Origin: Trichobilharzia regenti
Lineage: Eukaryota; Platyhelminthes; Trematoda; Strigeidida; Schistosomatidae
Reading direction: 5' to 3'
Length of the DNA: 64,000 nt
NCBI GenBank assembly: GCA_944472135.2
Contig: OX235265.1
Location: 92,908,984-92,972,983, forward strand
The notes below the pieces were generated by a model, which saw nothing but the letters and a program-made list of their open reading frames with translations, was not told the DNA's origin and made no database searches. Shown in pieces: positions 21,793 to 33,787 of this stretch. The translations under genes and the position numbers were made by a program. The first letter of the stretch is position 1, and each line of letters begins with the position of its first letter.

Positions 21793-22290
21793 CTACTTGT
21801 TGGGACCAATCAAGTGGAGTCTGTTTCTTCCACTTTGTTTTGGCCGCAGCCGGAAGCCAGTCGTACACCAGACACGATGCGCTTTGGCGTGGCCGGTTTC
21901 ACCAACTGGTATCACCATGATGGCGCTACTTGCCTTTTTGGTTTTCCTTTGTCTTTTGCGCTTTGCCGCAAAAGATATTTGGGCACTCTGTGCCTCTTTT
22001 GTCTCTAAAGCTTCAGAAGGTGATACACTTTCAGTTTTGAAACTAAGTCCTGAACCACCATTCTTGGCTAATATTTCTGGTGAAGGTTTTTCGATTATAT
22101 TTTTCGACAATTTCTTGGACACCAGGAATCCTACTGCCTCTTGGATGAGGACATCCAACGGGTTACTGCAAAATTTGCACAGCCACGGAGATGGTGGCTT
22201 GCAATATCTCTTGTAGGCTACTGGTGATAAACCACTGGAAACTTTGTGAAACCATAGGCTGCAGTTGTTACACTGCATCCCATCATCCAA
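21793..22290 (-). CDS. CR1-like ORF1 with PHD-type zinc finger
   Basis: 165 codons. MQCNNCSLWFHKVSSGLS...PWLCKFC has the C-x2-C...W-F-H...W-x-C-x2-C arrangement of a PHD finger, seen in ORF1 of some CR1 LINEs. A lysine-rich stretch follows (AAKRKRQRKTKKASS), a likely nuclear-localisation or RNA-binding patch. Upstream is an (AT)n tract, and the 5' region matches the inverted-repeat arms. Confidence 0.7.
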   Translation of the reverse strand: MDDGMQCNNCSLWFHKVSSGLSPVAYKRYCKPPSPWLCKFCSNPLDVLIQEAVGFLVSKKLSKNIIEKPSPEILAKNGGSGLSFKTESVSPSEALETKEAQSAQISFAAKRKRQRKTKKASSAIMVIPVGETGHAKAHRVWCTTGFRLRPKQSGRNRLHLIGPNK

Positions 22291-22340
22291 TGGAAAGTGG
22301 CAGTTCGGTCGGCCACAGACTCATAACTCTGTAATTTGTT

Positions 22341-22352
22341 TAGGCTACAGAA

Positions 22353-22419
<67 letters not shown>
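22341..22419. repeat. (AT)n microsatellite
   Basis: Almost uninterrupted AT dinucleotides. The homologous but shorter tracts at 7983-7993 and 20285-20300 mark the outer edges of the two large arms. Confidence 0.95.
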
Positions 22420-22420
<1 letters not shown>

Positions 22421-23181
22421 GTAAAAACAGTGAGGTAAAAACCAAACAAAAACACAAGATGTGAATGAAATGAACAACACTTCAAGTAAATAAGTTAGTT
22501 AAAGTGAACTAGAAATCTTCTGATGCTATATAAACCACAAAAGCCGAAGTTACTTCATAATGTAAAAATGCCACTCCTGAAGCGTTTGTCTGTTATCAAT
22601 AGTTGATGTGAGTACTTAGAATAAGCTACGAGAATGACGAAATGGTTTGAACGACTAGCCACTATCTCATTTATTGTAGAGCATGATTTTTAACCAGTAG
22701 CTGTTGAGTTCGAAACCTTCGTTTCGTCCAGATTGATTGAAAGCGTACGCGCCAATCCTTATACAGTAGGTGTAGCTCAATGCTTGTTGCATGCAAAATC
22801 TCCTGTAAGTCATTAAGTTCTCACTATGTTAAAGTCAATAACATAACGGGTGTCTCGTAGTGCATTCTTTCTAGTCACGAGCGGCGTTACTTGCAGTCAT
22901 TGTGGCTTCTTGTCATTGCAGCTAGCTAGTATTCGAAGAGACTCAAGAATGTCGATAGCTAACCTTGAGTCTAGCCCGGTTTGATATGTGGGTGTTGTAG
23001 ACAAATGCAAGCTGTTTAGTACGACGTTAATAGTCACCACCAGAACTCAAGATAACTGTGGCAAACACTGAAGTATCATCCTAATTCGGGAAATTTCTCG
23101 AGAAGAATCAGAAATGGAGCATGCACCCATGCTATGGGTAGCGATTAGTAATGTGATATTTTTGGGTAGGAGAGGAAGGTT
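22415..23181 (+). repeat. third, partial copy of the inverted-repeat arm flank
   Basis: Matches the left arm from 7992 to about 8925 in the same orientation but lacks the 8601-8763 hairpin insert. It ends at GAGAGGAAGGTTG, after which the sequence diverges. At the site near 8270 it agrees with the right arm, so the left-arm base is the derived one. Confidence 0.88.
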
Positions 23182-23939
23182 GGTAGGTGGCATTAAAAGG
23201 GACAGTTGTGTCGAATTTTGTAATGATGACAAATAGATTATACCCTGAAGTTGATAGTCCGCATGGTGTGAACACCAATGATCTTGTCTGTAAGGCTAGG
23301 CTCCAGGCATATACACTCAAGTCCCCAGTTGGCAACGGTGCCTGTGAAGCCTGGTGGTGCTAGAATTACTTTTGTGCTAGAAGTGGTCGTTGCGTGGGCG
23401 GAATTGATTAGAAAGTAACACTCCCATTACTGATTACCACATTATGTAATATAAGGTATCCTAATGGCATGTACATTAATGTTGATGCGTATGTAGTCGA
23501 GTGGTGGGGACTCGATCTTGGTTCTTAGCGCGAAGCGGACACAATCTAAAAAGAACGTCAATGTCATAGGATCTCTAGAGAAGCACACTTTTTAGGCTCA
23601 GCGATGCAGAATTTATTCAGTGCACTTCACTGAGTTGTATGTCGGTCTCTGAGATGGACCACATATCAACGACGACGATTTTTCCAGAGCTCTAACTACG
23701 TTTGCATTTAAGTGCGAACTTTTTAGGTGGCAAGCTTGGACGTGGTCAATACTAGCTTACATAGAGTTAGGTTGAAAAAGAATTCTGAATGGTATAAGAA
23801 TAAAACTTTTGCACTGTGGTAGAGTATAATTCCGTAATCAAAATAAATTTTACCCATAATGGGAATATGTGTGGTCAAATCAAAGTCACGTAGGAAGGAG
23901 ATAAACTGTCTGGTTGAGGTCCCAGGGATACCACGAACC
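23182..23939. other. no gene recognised
   Basis: No supported coding frame. A short motif (TTTGCACTGTGGTAGAGTATAA, about 23808) recurs near 34090 and 59235, so part is probably an old repeat. Confidence 0.4.
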
Positions 23940-24195
23940 ATTGTTCAGAGAGTATTAGTGATCTGGCCCAAAATCGTTCTCAATGACAGTGCTGATGCAT
24001 TCAGTCTTTGTGATTTATCATATCCGATAAAATTCTATTGTTCTTCCATATTACTATTCTTTTTCCATCATTCACACTTCTGATTAATAGCTGTCTTTTG
24101 AATCTCTCTTCTCTTGTTTTGTATGCTACATGGAGGGAGAGTGGCAACTCAAACTGTTACACATCTGTGCAAAGTTCTGTGTTGAATCTTGCTCA
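23940..24195 (+). mobile_element. SR3/Perere-3-like LINE, 3' remnant
   Basis: Degraded AAAATCGTTCTCAATG...GATGCATTCAGTCT and the tail GTGGCAACTCAAACTG...TGCAAAGTTCTGTGTTG match the family 3' end. Confidence 0.65.
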
Positions 24196-24207
24196 ATCTC
24201 AGGCTTA

Positions 24208-24880
24208 CTTAAGACATAAGAAAAAGGCACAAACAGCGAAGATAATTTTCTTTCCGACGATTAATTTTCATGAGCTATACAGTCGTAATTGTAAATAACA
24301 TAGAAATCTTAAGACCAATCAGATACTAGTAAGCTTTGTCCTTGAGGGCATTAGCTATTCGAGACCTAAAACCGGACCTGTACATACAAAAACGATACAT
24401 ACATTCTCTGACCCTACCATGGCCAGAGTAAATTTCTTACTATAATTTTGCTCCTTTCTTTTAACATGTAAGTTCACTATTATTATTCTTAATACTTTTA
24501 TTATCATTATTATTCCCATCATCCACATTTTATTACAACTCTATTACTGTTTGTTAATAACATTGCTTTTTCGCACAGATCATATACAAAACTACTTTAT
24601 AGCCTTTACAATAGTTCCTGTCCATTCTATAGCAGCTTATTGATTAGTCATTATCTCACACTTATTAGATCATGCCAACTTCTGTCTCCTTTCTAACTTA
24701 CAATTAGTCATCCCTTCTTACACCTTACATTATGTAGTACGATTTTCAAGGACAAAGTTTACCAGTATCTGATTGGTCTAAAGATTTCTGTGTTAATTAT
24801 AATTACGATTGTACAGCTCATGAAAATTAATCGTCGGAAAAAAAAATTTCGCTGTTTGTGCCTTTTTCTTATTACTTAAG
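24208..24880. mobile_element. 673-bp fold-back (MITE-like) element
   Basis: About 135-bp terminal inverted repeats (24208-24343 and 24747-24880) start with palindromic CTTAAG and AAGAAAAAGGCAC and flank about 400 bp of non-coding AT-rich sequence. No transposase. It lies just upstream of the TSR3 start. Confidence 0.75.
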
Positions 24881-25111
24881 ACAGTTCATAGCGGTTGCAT
24901 AACACTTAGCCTTCACTCAGGGATTAAAGCGGTAGTGCAGTGAACACAAATGTGTTGTGAAAAATACCTATTTTGCAACCACCTACTTATAAAACTCGCT
25001 TAATTTTCGTGAATGTAATCCTTCTTCCACTCTTGTTTTCCTGCTGTTTCCAATTTTTTTTCTAAAAATTTTAGGCAACACTAGTCTAAAGTTTTTGAAT
25101 CCCCTCTTGTT

Positions 25112-25205
25112 ATGAAAATCAAACGAGAATACCCATCGAATTCCAAAACCCACAGTCGTAAGACGACCGAATCACAAGTTTCTCCTGGTAAATCAGAAAA
25201 TGAAG
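25112..25205 (+). CDS. TSR3: TSR3 exon 1
   Basis: 31 codons plus one base, ending AATGAAG before GTAGGG. The following intron (25206-25246) is 41 bp and ends GTGTAG. Such micro-introns near the 5' end are typical of schistosome genes. Confidence 0.7.
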
Positions 25206-28200
25206 GTAGGGTTTGATTTCACTCATGTATGTATTGTGAAGTGTAGATATTCCGGATAGAATTATCACAGCTATGTGGGACTTTGAACAATGCGATCCTA
25301 AACGTTGTTCAGGTCGTAAATTAGCTCGTCTGGGAATGATTAAACTACTGCGGTTAAATGAAAGTTTTGGAGGCATTGTACTAACACCGACGGCGAGCTG
25401 TGTCTTATCTCCAGAAACTGACTGTCAGATTTTGCAAAATGGTGGTATTGCTGTAGTAGATTGTTCTTGGGCAAAACTGGAAGACACTGCATTCAACAAG
25501 GTATGTTGATTCAATCTTGTTGTAATTTTGACTAAATGACTATCGCGCCTAATTTTCTTTGTTTATGTTCTATGCTTTGCATTATCAAAGTTCATTCATC
25601 GATTTATCTTCTTTCAACCAGTTGTTTGATTTGTTGTCTTCAAATTGCAATATTAGGATGCTGGATAGTTTAAATAAGTATATCGTCATATAACAGAGAA
25701 ATCACTTGATCCCAACTGTCTGTCTGTCTGTCTGGTTTCAACATAGAACTTTGCACCGGTGCGCAGCAGTTCAAATCGCCACACTTCACTCAGCACATAA
25801 AGCCAGAGAAGAAAGTAAAAAAGAAACGCAAAATAAAGACATTGAACAGAGATATGAAGCGAAAAAGAATAGTAATATCTAAGACCAATATAGTTCTATT
25901 GGGTATTATAAGTCACAAGGAGTGGATGCATCTGCACTGTGATTGAGAACGATCAGTTTGAACCATATCACCAGTTGTCTCCAGCCTTCATTGGTGTTTA
26001 CCATCTCTCGAGGAACCCAACCAGTCAGGAAGTCTACATCTCCTTACGTGACTGTTGTGGATTTCATTTACTGATGAAGGCATGTTGGTTGACCACTACT
26101 GGTTCTTTTCCCAACTAGTTGTGTCGGAATAGGCTTCTGTTTAAAAATTGGAATTTCTATTCTATGTTAAAATATAATAATAAAAGTAATTTACTTTATT
26201 CCAAAAACAGTACTTGTGATACGGAATGGAATTTTCAGCATTTGTCACAATATTGCATTTAATTTCCTCAAATTATAAATAAAAATTAATCACACAAAAA
26301 TTTTCCACTTTTACAATAGGGGTAATATCAAAAACATGCAGCATATAAAATGTAAATAATAATAATGATAACAGCTAAGGTACTAGTAATAATAATACAA
26401 GTGAAAATTGCCGTGGGCTTAATTCACACAGTATTGTCGTTATATGCGGTATAGAAATCCTAGCATGTTTAAAAATATTGAATATAATGTTCTCTTTACA
26501 TGATATGGTGAGGGGAAAAACAAAGATTACAGCAGTCAATGAGATAAGTTGGTGTTTGCAATTATGCGAGGGAGTAAAACAAAGAAGCAACAGGACCATA
26601 AATATGATAGAAATAATAAAAGTAAAACTTGTTTGTTTACTAGATGAAAAAAGGTTAGTTAATTCTTGCCTGACACTATTTTCATCACATAAAGTACGTG
26701 CCGAGTATGGTAGAATGATAGAATGTCTATACTTAGACGTGCGAGCATACAGTTTTCTGAACTTACTTCTTGTTCTACCTGAGGAGATGCGAGGTGAAAG
26801 GAAGCTGAGGGTGAAGTGGATGCTCCAAGTCAGACAAAATCCCTTTAGCAAATTTATTGCACGAAATCAAAGTGCCTATCGACAACGACGTTAACTATGT
26901 GGTCCACTGGGACACCACTCACCCTACTAACAGTCTTCAGCATTCTACAAATTATGACATATTCCTTTTTAAGCAAACCAGGAAAGAATTAGGGTGAACA
27001 ATAAAGAAGAATAGGTAGGATGCAAGAGTTTATGGACTGTAAGAGGAGGAGTTGAGTTATACCCGAGTGCCTTAAATTCTTAATGTAAAATGTCAGGCGG
27101 AATTCTATGTTAGATAAGTTCATTTGATGCAATACAGTGAGTGATCCAGTGCTGATAACTAGAAGGAACATCAGGATCCCTGTGTATAGGATTTTTGATA
27201 AGGTTGCGCATAGATAGCATGGCAACTCGAACTGCTGCACTTCGGTGCCAAGTTCTATGTTGAATCCAGACAGACAGACAGATTTATATCAGCCATCTTA
27301 GTTAGAGATAAAATCAGGAAACCATAGAGTAAAATAAGGCAAAATAAAATATATTCCGGAACACTAATTTATGAACAGTCTCTCTGATAAATTCATCAGG
27401 TCTCACAGTTACAAATTCATAATGCTTGACGTACAAGTGTTGTTGATAACATTAGTGTTTTTTAACAACATCGAATTTGTTAAGATATGAAGTTGTATAT
27501 GTATGTGGATTCCTGATAGACTACAGTCCATAGCATGTGCCTGACTGAATGGTTTCAATGTAGAACTTTGCACAGATACGCAGAAGTTCGAGTTGCCACT
27601 CTCCCTCTATGTAGCTCTCCAAGCAAGAGAAGCCAGTAGTGAGAGAGAGTCAATATATGTAGATTCTTTGACAACTGGTTTGAACCACGTAGGGGTTGTG
27701 TGTGTGTGTGTGTGTGTAAACGTTTGATATGGTTGTGTTCTCTGAGCTGCATAGTTAATTTGCGAGAAATATGGAACATTTCACGATTTCGCGTGTCATC
27801 CAAATCCAAATCACGCAAAATCGTGAAGCGTTCTGTATTTTCCGCTAATTAACTATCCAGCTAACTCAGAGAACACAACCACATCAAAATCATCCACCTG
27901 AGCTGCAAATCTTCTCTTTCATATCTAAGAGGTGTAAACTGACCGGTTGGTGGGGTCCTCAGGGTGTTAAGAACCAATGGTTGGAGACTATTTGGTGATA
28001 AGACTGAAAACCGTTCTCAATGGTGCAAATGAACCCACCTTTTCTAGTCATTCTTATCCATTAAACTTTCATGCTTTTCAATTAGATCTTCTTCAGGCTT
28101 TACTCTGTTCGAAAGGCTCGATGGAATGCGATAGATAACTTTGAAGGCACTATTTTTGTCCACTTGGTGACCGCTATCAATCAAAGGAAGATGCTCATTA

Positions 28201-31200
28201 ATGCGTTTGTTAAGTCGTCTGGTTGTTCGCCATAACAGCTTTGATATATCGATGTAAATTAGAGTAAAGCCTGAAGAAGATCTGATTAAAAACAATATTG
28301 TTCGCTTATATGTCTTGTTCTAATATTTTAAATGGGAATATTTAAAGTTTTCATGCTTTTCCCATGGTAGTATCCCTTCCCTCGTACATTTCTGCCTATT
28401 ACAGTACATTCGAGCCTCTCTCTCTCTGTCATACATTGATTATGGCAAGTTGAACAGCTGCACGTCTCTATAAAGTTCTCTGTTGAAACTTAGTTCGTTC
28501 GTTAGGGCGGTAGATAGTATTGTGGTGAGAGTTGTCTGCTAGCCGAAATTGTAGACACCAATATACGCCAGTGTTTACTTCGTGAATTGGGGTCAGGAGA
28601 GAAAACAAGAACAAAGACTAACCTTGGGAAACTCAACAACTAATCAAAGGAGACTTAGAGTGGGCGGATACGATTAGAAGCTATATATATACCACCGGAC
28701 CGTCTAAGAAACGGGATCAAAGAGATGACAAAATAACCTTCAGCAAGAAAACAACCAATCAAAAGACGTTGTTCCTCTGCTAACAATAACTAATAGTTAA
28801 TGTACATAAAAATATCTGTTGATTTCTCAATAGGGGATCTGTTGTTTGGCCCTTGTCTTATGCCGGTACAGTATGAATTTTATTTATGAATATATCATGT
28901 AATTATTACTTTGTAGATGTACTTTTTAACTGACTAAAAATACCCATTAAAATTTTTCAAACGAATGGATACTGAACAAAGAGTGCTCTTTTCGATAACC
29001 TGCCCTTTATCAGCTTTTACAGTTATATGCATCCATAATAGTGAATGAATTAGTGTTATTAACAACACTAATGTTGTTTAAATAACATCGAATCAATAAC
29101 ATTGATAGATTACAGCTCAATAGCATCGACATAATAAACTGAATGTCAGAAAAATTAGGAAAGATAATATTACAAATTCATGAATTTATAGTCTCTACTG
29201 AAGGCCGGCCAGGGCAGTAGTAGGGACTACCTGGACTTGCTTCTTTTGCACACAAAGCACTGGTTGTTTGAGGCGAATTGCAATAGCGCCTGCTGTTTGG
29301 AGCATGCGGTGCTTCGATGATGATTTTGGCAATTTATTAGGCACCCGGTAGATGATGATAGAGAAGGGTTCTTCCACGCTGGCTGGCTGGCATTGTGGCC
29401 GGCTGGTTTGCACAAGGTGGTCCAATATCGAACTGTTGATGATGGTTTTAACTACACCTTTACTTAGCCATACTGGAAGATGTTCTCGAGTGAGCACGAA
29501 AAATCAAGTTCCTAGAGCAATGTCCAATTTAACTCACTCCACTACAAGTACAGTTGAATTGGTGGATACAATTTGAAGTGGCCAGCTAGTCTGGGTACTT
29601 CATCTTTCAGTCGAGGTAGCATCATCAGTCGTGTAGAGGATGAGATATGTAGTTCACCAGCATTAAGAGTTATTTGAACTGATTTTCTTAATTTCCTCGT
29701 AATTATCTTATTTGGTATATCACCCTTGAACTGCAGTCGTATATAAAGTGGCTTGTTGTTTACAGATAGTGAGCAGTCCTTTTCCGCTTTCTTTGTCATG
29801 TGTTTCTCGATAAATTTTTTCCTTCATTATAAATTATTTAAATTAATCCCAGCGTGTTAAGAAAATCGAAACAAGATTTTTCTGAACGTTTCGCTCTGTA
29901 AGCCACAGCTTCTTCAGCAAATTTATTCGGATTTTTATTAATCATCAAAATATATAGTCAAAAATGCTTTACATAAATTGAAGTCAGTTTATTTGAACGT
30001 CATTTGTCCATGGACATTTGTACCAATAGAAATATGTAAGCAGTCGTCACATATATTTGTAATGACTAATGTCAAATTGTTATTGTGTATATTTTTTCGA
30101 TAGTTGGTTTGTAAGGATTAGTTTTCTATGTGTGTGAGTGTATGTTATTTGTCATATGGAAAATACGTGAATACAGGATATAGACACTGGTCCGCCGTCT
30201 GTAAGTGAGGTCAAAAAAGCTATCAGTAATTTGAAACGAGGCAAAGCGGCAGGACCCGACGGAATTATTCCGGAGGTGTTTAAATATGGGGGTGACATAC
30301 TAGTTTGTAGATTAACTGAGGTACTAGGCAAAGTCTGGGAATCAGAGACAGTGCCATCAGACTGGGGTAAGTCACTTATTATACCGATATTCAAGAAGGG
30401 AAACAAGTCCTCGTGTGATAATCATAGGGGGATCAGCCTAACGAACATAGTCTCTAAAATCCTAGGCTCAGTAATCATGCATAGACTAAGCAGAACTCGG
30501 GAGGAACAGACAAGGGAAAATCAAGCAGGCTTTAGACCAGGTAGAGGGTGCATAGATCATATCTTCACTCTTCGACAGATTCTAGAACATAGACACACTT
30601 TTCGGCGTCCAACAATTGTCATATTTCTTGACTTGAAGGCGGCCTTCGACTCCGTGGATCGAAAGGTACTATGGCAATGTCTGACTGTGAAGGGAGTGCC
30701 AAGAAAGTACATTGCACTAATCAAGGCACTCTATTCAAACTCACGTAGTCGTGTAAGGGCTTATGGGGAATTGTCATCTGAATTGGTAACAACCAGTGGT
30801 GTCCGACAGGGATGTCCACTTTCCCCATTTCTGTTTAACTTCATCATAGATATGCTAGTGGAAGTATCCTTAACTGAACGTAATGACTTAGGAATCGACT
30901 TGTTACCAGGGAATAGTCTTATGGACTTAGAATATGCAGATGACATAGTCCTGTTAGGGGAGGATGCTGACAAAATGCAGAGTCTTCTGAACACCTTGAG
31001 CAGCAATCTTCGTATGTTTGGCATGCGATTCGCCCCTACAAAATGTAAGATGCTGCTACAGGACTGGACCACGTCAACTCCTAACTTAGTGATAGGGAGT
31101 GAAGTGATAGAACATGTTGACCACTTCACCTATTTGGGAAGTTGTATTAGCACCAACGGACTGATTGGCGATGAAATCTCAGCACGGATCCGAAAAGCTC

Positions 31201-33787
31201 GAGCTGCTTTCGCTGACTTACACCATCTCTGGCGTAGGCGTGACATCCGGTTATCAACCAAGGGACGTGTGTACTGCTCATCAGTTCGCTCCGTCCTTCT
31301 CTATGGCTCTGAAACATGGCCAATACGAGTTGAAGACATGAAAAGGTTGACTGCTTTCGATCATAGATGTCTGCGATCTCTGTCTCACGTTAGGTGGTTT
31401 AATAAGGTAAGTAATGTTGACGTTAGGCGTAGAGTGTTGGGCAAAGAGGGAAAATCAATCGACGAGGCTATAAAGTTACATAGACTGAGATGGCTAGGTC
31501 ACGTGCTGCGCATGCCTAACCACCGCCTCCCCCGACGGGCATTACTAGCTGATATAGGTGCAGGTTGGAAAAGAGTAAGTGGTGGCCAAACAAAAACATG
31601 GCCTCATCAATCCATGAAATCCTTGACAGTTAAACTGAGTCAGGTAGGGAGATGCAGACTCCCGGGTTGGGGCCCTCGGGACTCTAGGAATCAATGGCTG
31701 GAGACAATAGGTGACATGGCTCAAAATCGTTGTCAATGGCCAGCGCAGATGTATTCAGTCTCTGTAATCTTTCATATTCCTTTCTACCATTACCCATTCT
31801 GTTTCACTCTTATACTTGTCAAACTCTATTGATTCTCTTCACTCATCTTCTTGTCTACCTTTGTGTGCTATTTGGAACGTGGCAACTCGAACTGGTGCAC
31901 TTCGGTGGCAAGTTCTATGTTGAATCTAGACATATTGAATATCTCGTTCTCCATATTATCATTATCTGTTATTATGTTTCTAGCTCTGTTAGCGAAATTT
32001 AAAGCTACTGAAACTTTCATTCCTATTGGATGATCTGATTGGAAATTCAAATACTTGTTAGAATGTATCAGGCTTCTGTATATGGTAAACTTTAGTTTCT
32101 CGTCAGTTTGTCTTTTTACAAGGCAACCAAGAAGATGTGTAGATTTCCCTCAGTGGATTCTACTTCATTAGTAAACTCTATATATTCTGAGACTAAGTTA
32201 ATCAGCTTTCATAATGATGGTAAATGTGTCATCTACATACCTGTATTAATATTCAAAGATGACAACTAAAAACTTGTCGATGCTTTCCTTTCTAGGGCTT
32301 TCATATCCTGGCTTCTGTCTGTCTGTCTGTCTGTTTTCGACATAGAACTTTGCACAAATGTGCGGAAGTTCAAGTCGCCACACTCCGTGTAGTACGCGAA
32401 GCAAGAGAAGAAAGTATAAGAAAAGCATAATAGAAACTGTGAGCAGAGGAGTGAGACAAAGGAGGAGTAATAACGAAGAACAAAACAGTTTCATTGGAGA
32501 TCATAAGTCACAAGGAGTGGATGCATCTGCGCCACTGAGAACGATTTTGAGCCATGTCACCAATTGTTTCCAACCATAGATTTTTACCGTCCCGAGGACC
32601 CCAGCCTGGAAGTATACACCTTCCTACGTGGCTTAGACCAACTGTTGTGGATTTCATTGACTGATGCCAAGTTTTTGTTTGACCGCCGCTAGCTTTTTTC
32701 CAGCCTGACCCTATATCCGCTAACATAGCTCGTCGGGGGAGGCGATGGCTTGGCATACGTAACACATGTCCTAACCATCTCAGTCTTTGTAGCTTCACGA
32801 CTTCGTCGATTGATTTCCCCTGTTTACCTAGAACTCTACGCCTAACCTCAATGTTGCTCACCTTATTATGCCACTTTACACGGGAAATAGAGCGCAGGCA
32901 CCTATGATCAAACACAGCTAGTCTTTTCATGTCTTCCACTCTGAGTGGCCAGGTCTCACAACCATAAAGGAGGACGGAGCGGACTGATGAGCAGTTTGCT
33001 AAAATTGGAGATGCTGGTGAACCTATTGAAACCCCATTCGTCTGACAGTATAGTTTGTCTTTAAAGGTGAAATATGTAGATTCTAAATAAAGTTTTAAGC
33101 ATTTCATAAATTCATCTATTGATAATAAAGATTTAGTTAATACTTCCTGATTGTTCTCAAGTTCATATTTCATAATATCAAGGGAATCACATATAGAAAT
33201 ATTAGTAAATGGAGAAACCACAACAAAACTTGCCATAATTTCGTCTTCTTTTAATAATTATGTCCATTTTCTTTGTTTAGTATCCATGCTTTTGAAGATG
33301 TTCTTTTATATAATATGTTTATACATTGTTTATATATATATTTTTTAGTTGAAATTCCATCATGGACGTTTACTACCACTTTTGATAGCTTCTAATCCAG
33401 TCAAGTATGGAAAACCATTCCAGTTATCTTGCGTTGAAGCACTAGCTGCTGGTCTATACATTCTAGGCAAACACAACCAAGCCAGTGAATTGTTGGATAA
33501 ATTTTCATGGGGTCATCAATTTCTAACACTCAATCATCATCGATTACAATCCTATTCAGAGTGTAAAACAAGTAAAGAAATTTTGAGCCTACAGGATGAT
33601 TTTCTGAAACAGATAACTCGTGTAAATAAAGATGAAAATAATAATAACAATAACTCCTCAACTTCAAGTAGGTAGTCAATAATTACTGTCCAGTATTCTT
33701 GTAGAATCCTATGCTGATGTGTATAATGAATTAGATGAAGAGTTAAATGCTGAATCTTCAAAGTTTGTCGATTTATTGATTAATTAA
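25112..33787 (+). CDS. TSR3: TSR3-like 18S rRNA aminocarboxypropyltransferase
   Basis: TSR3 adds the 3-amino-3-carboxypropyl group of SAM to a conserved N1-methyl-pseudouridine in 18S rRNA, a late cytoplasmic step of 40S maturation. Seen here: [20 protein letters not shown] (residues ~41-60), [40 protein letters not shown] (~122-139) and [11 protein letters not shown], all family signatures in the right order, followed by [11 protein letters not shown]. The ATG at 25112 is the only in-frame Met upstream of the domain in the first exon and gives a short basic leader. If it stops in exon 4 the product has 249 residues; human TSR3 is longer by an acidic tail, which here would be supplied by exon 5. 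The 7.8-kb intron between 25501 and 33348 holds several transposons. Confidence 0.88.

Larger units (their letters stand above)
20840..22340 (-). mobile_element. CR1-like (SR1-type) LINE, ORF1 and start of ORF2
   Basis: Minus-strand order: a PHD-like ORF1 (22290-21793), an ORF1 continuation (21697-21272), then the N-terminus of an endonuclease (21263-20982). No RT follows because the sequence folds back at 20839. This ORF order is usual for CR1-clade LINEs. Confidence 0.75.
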
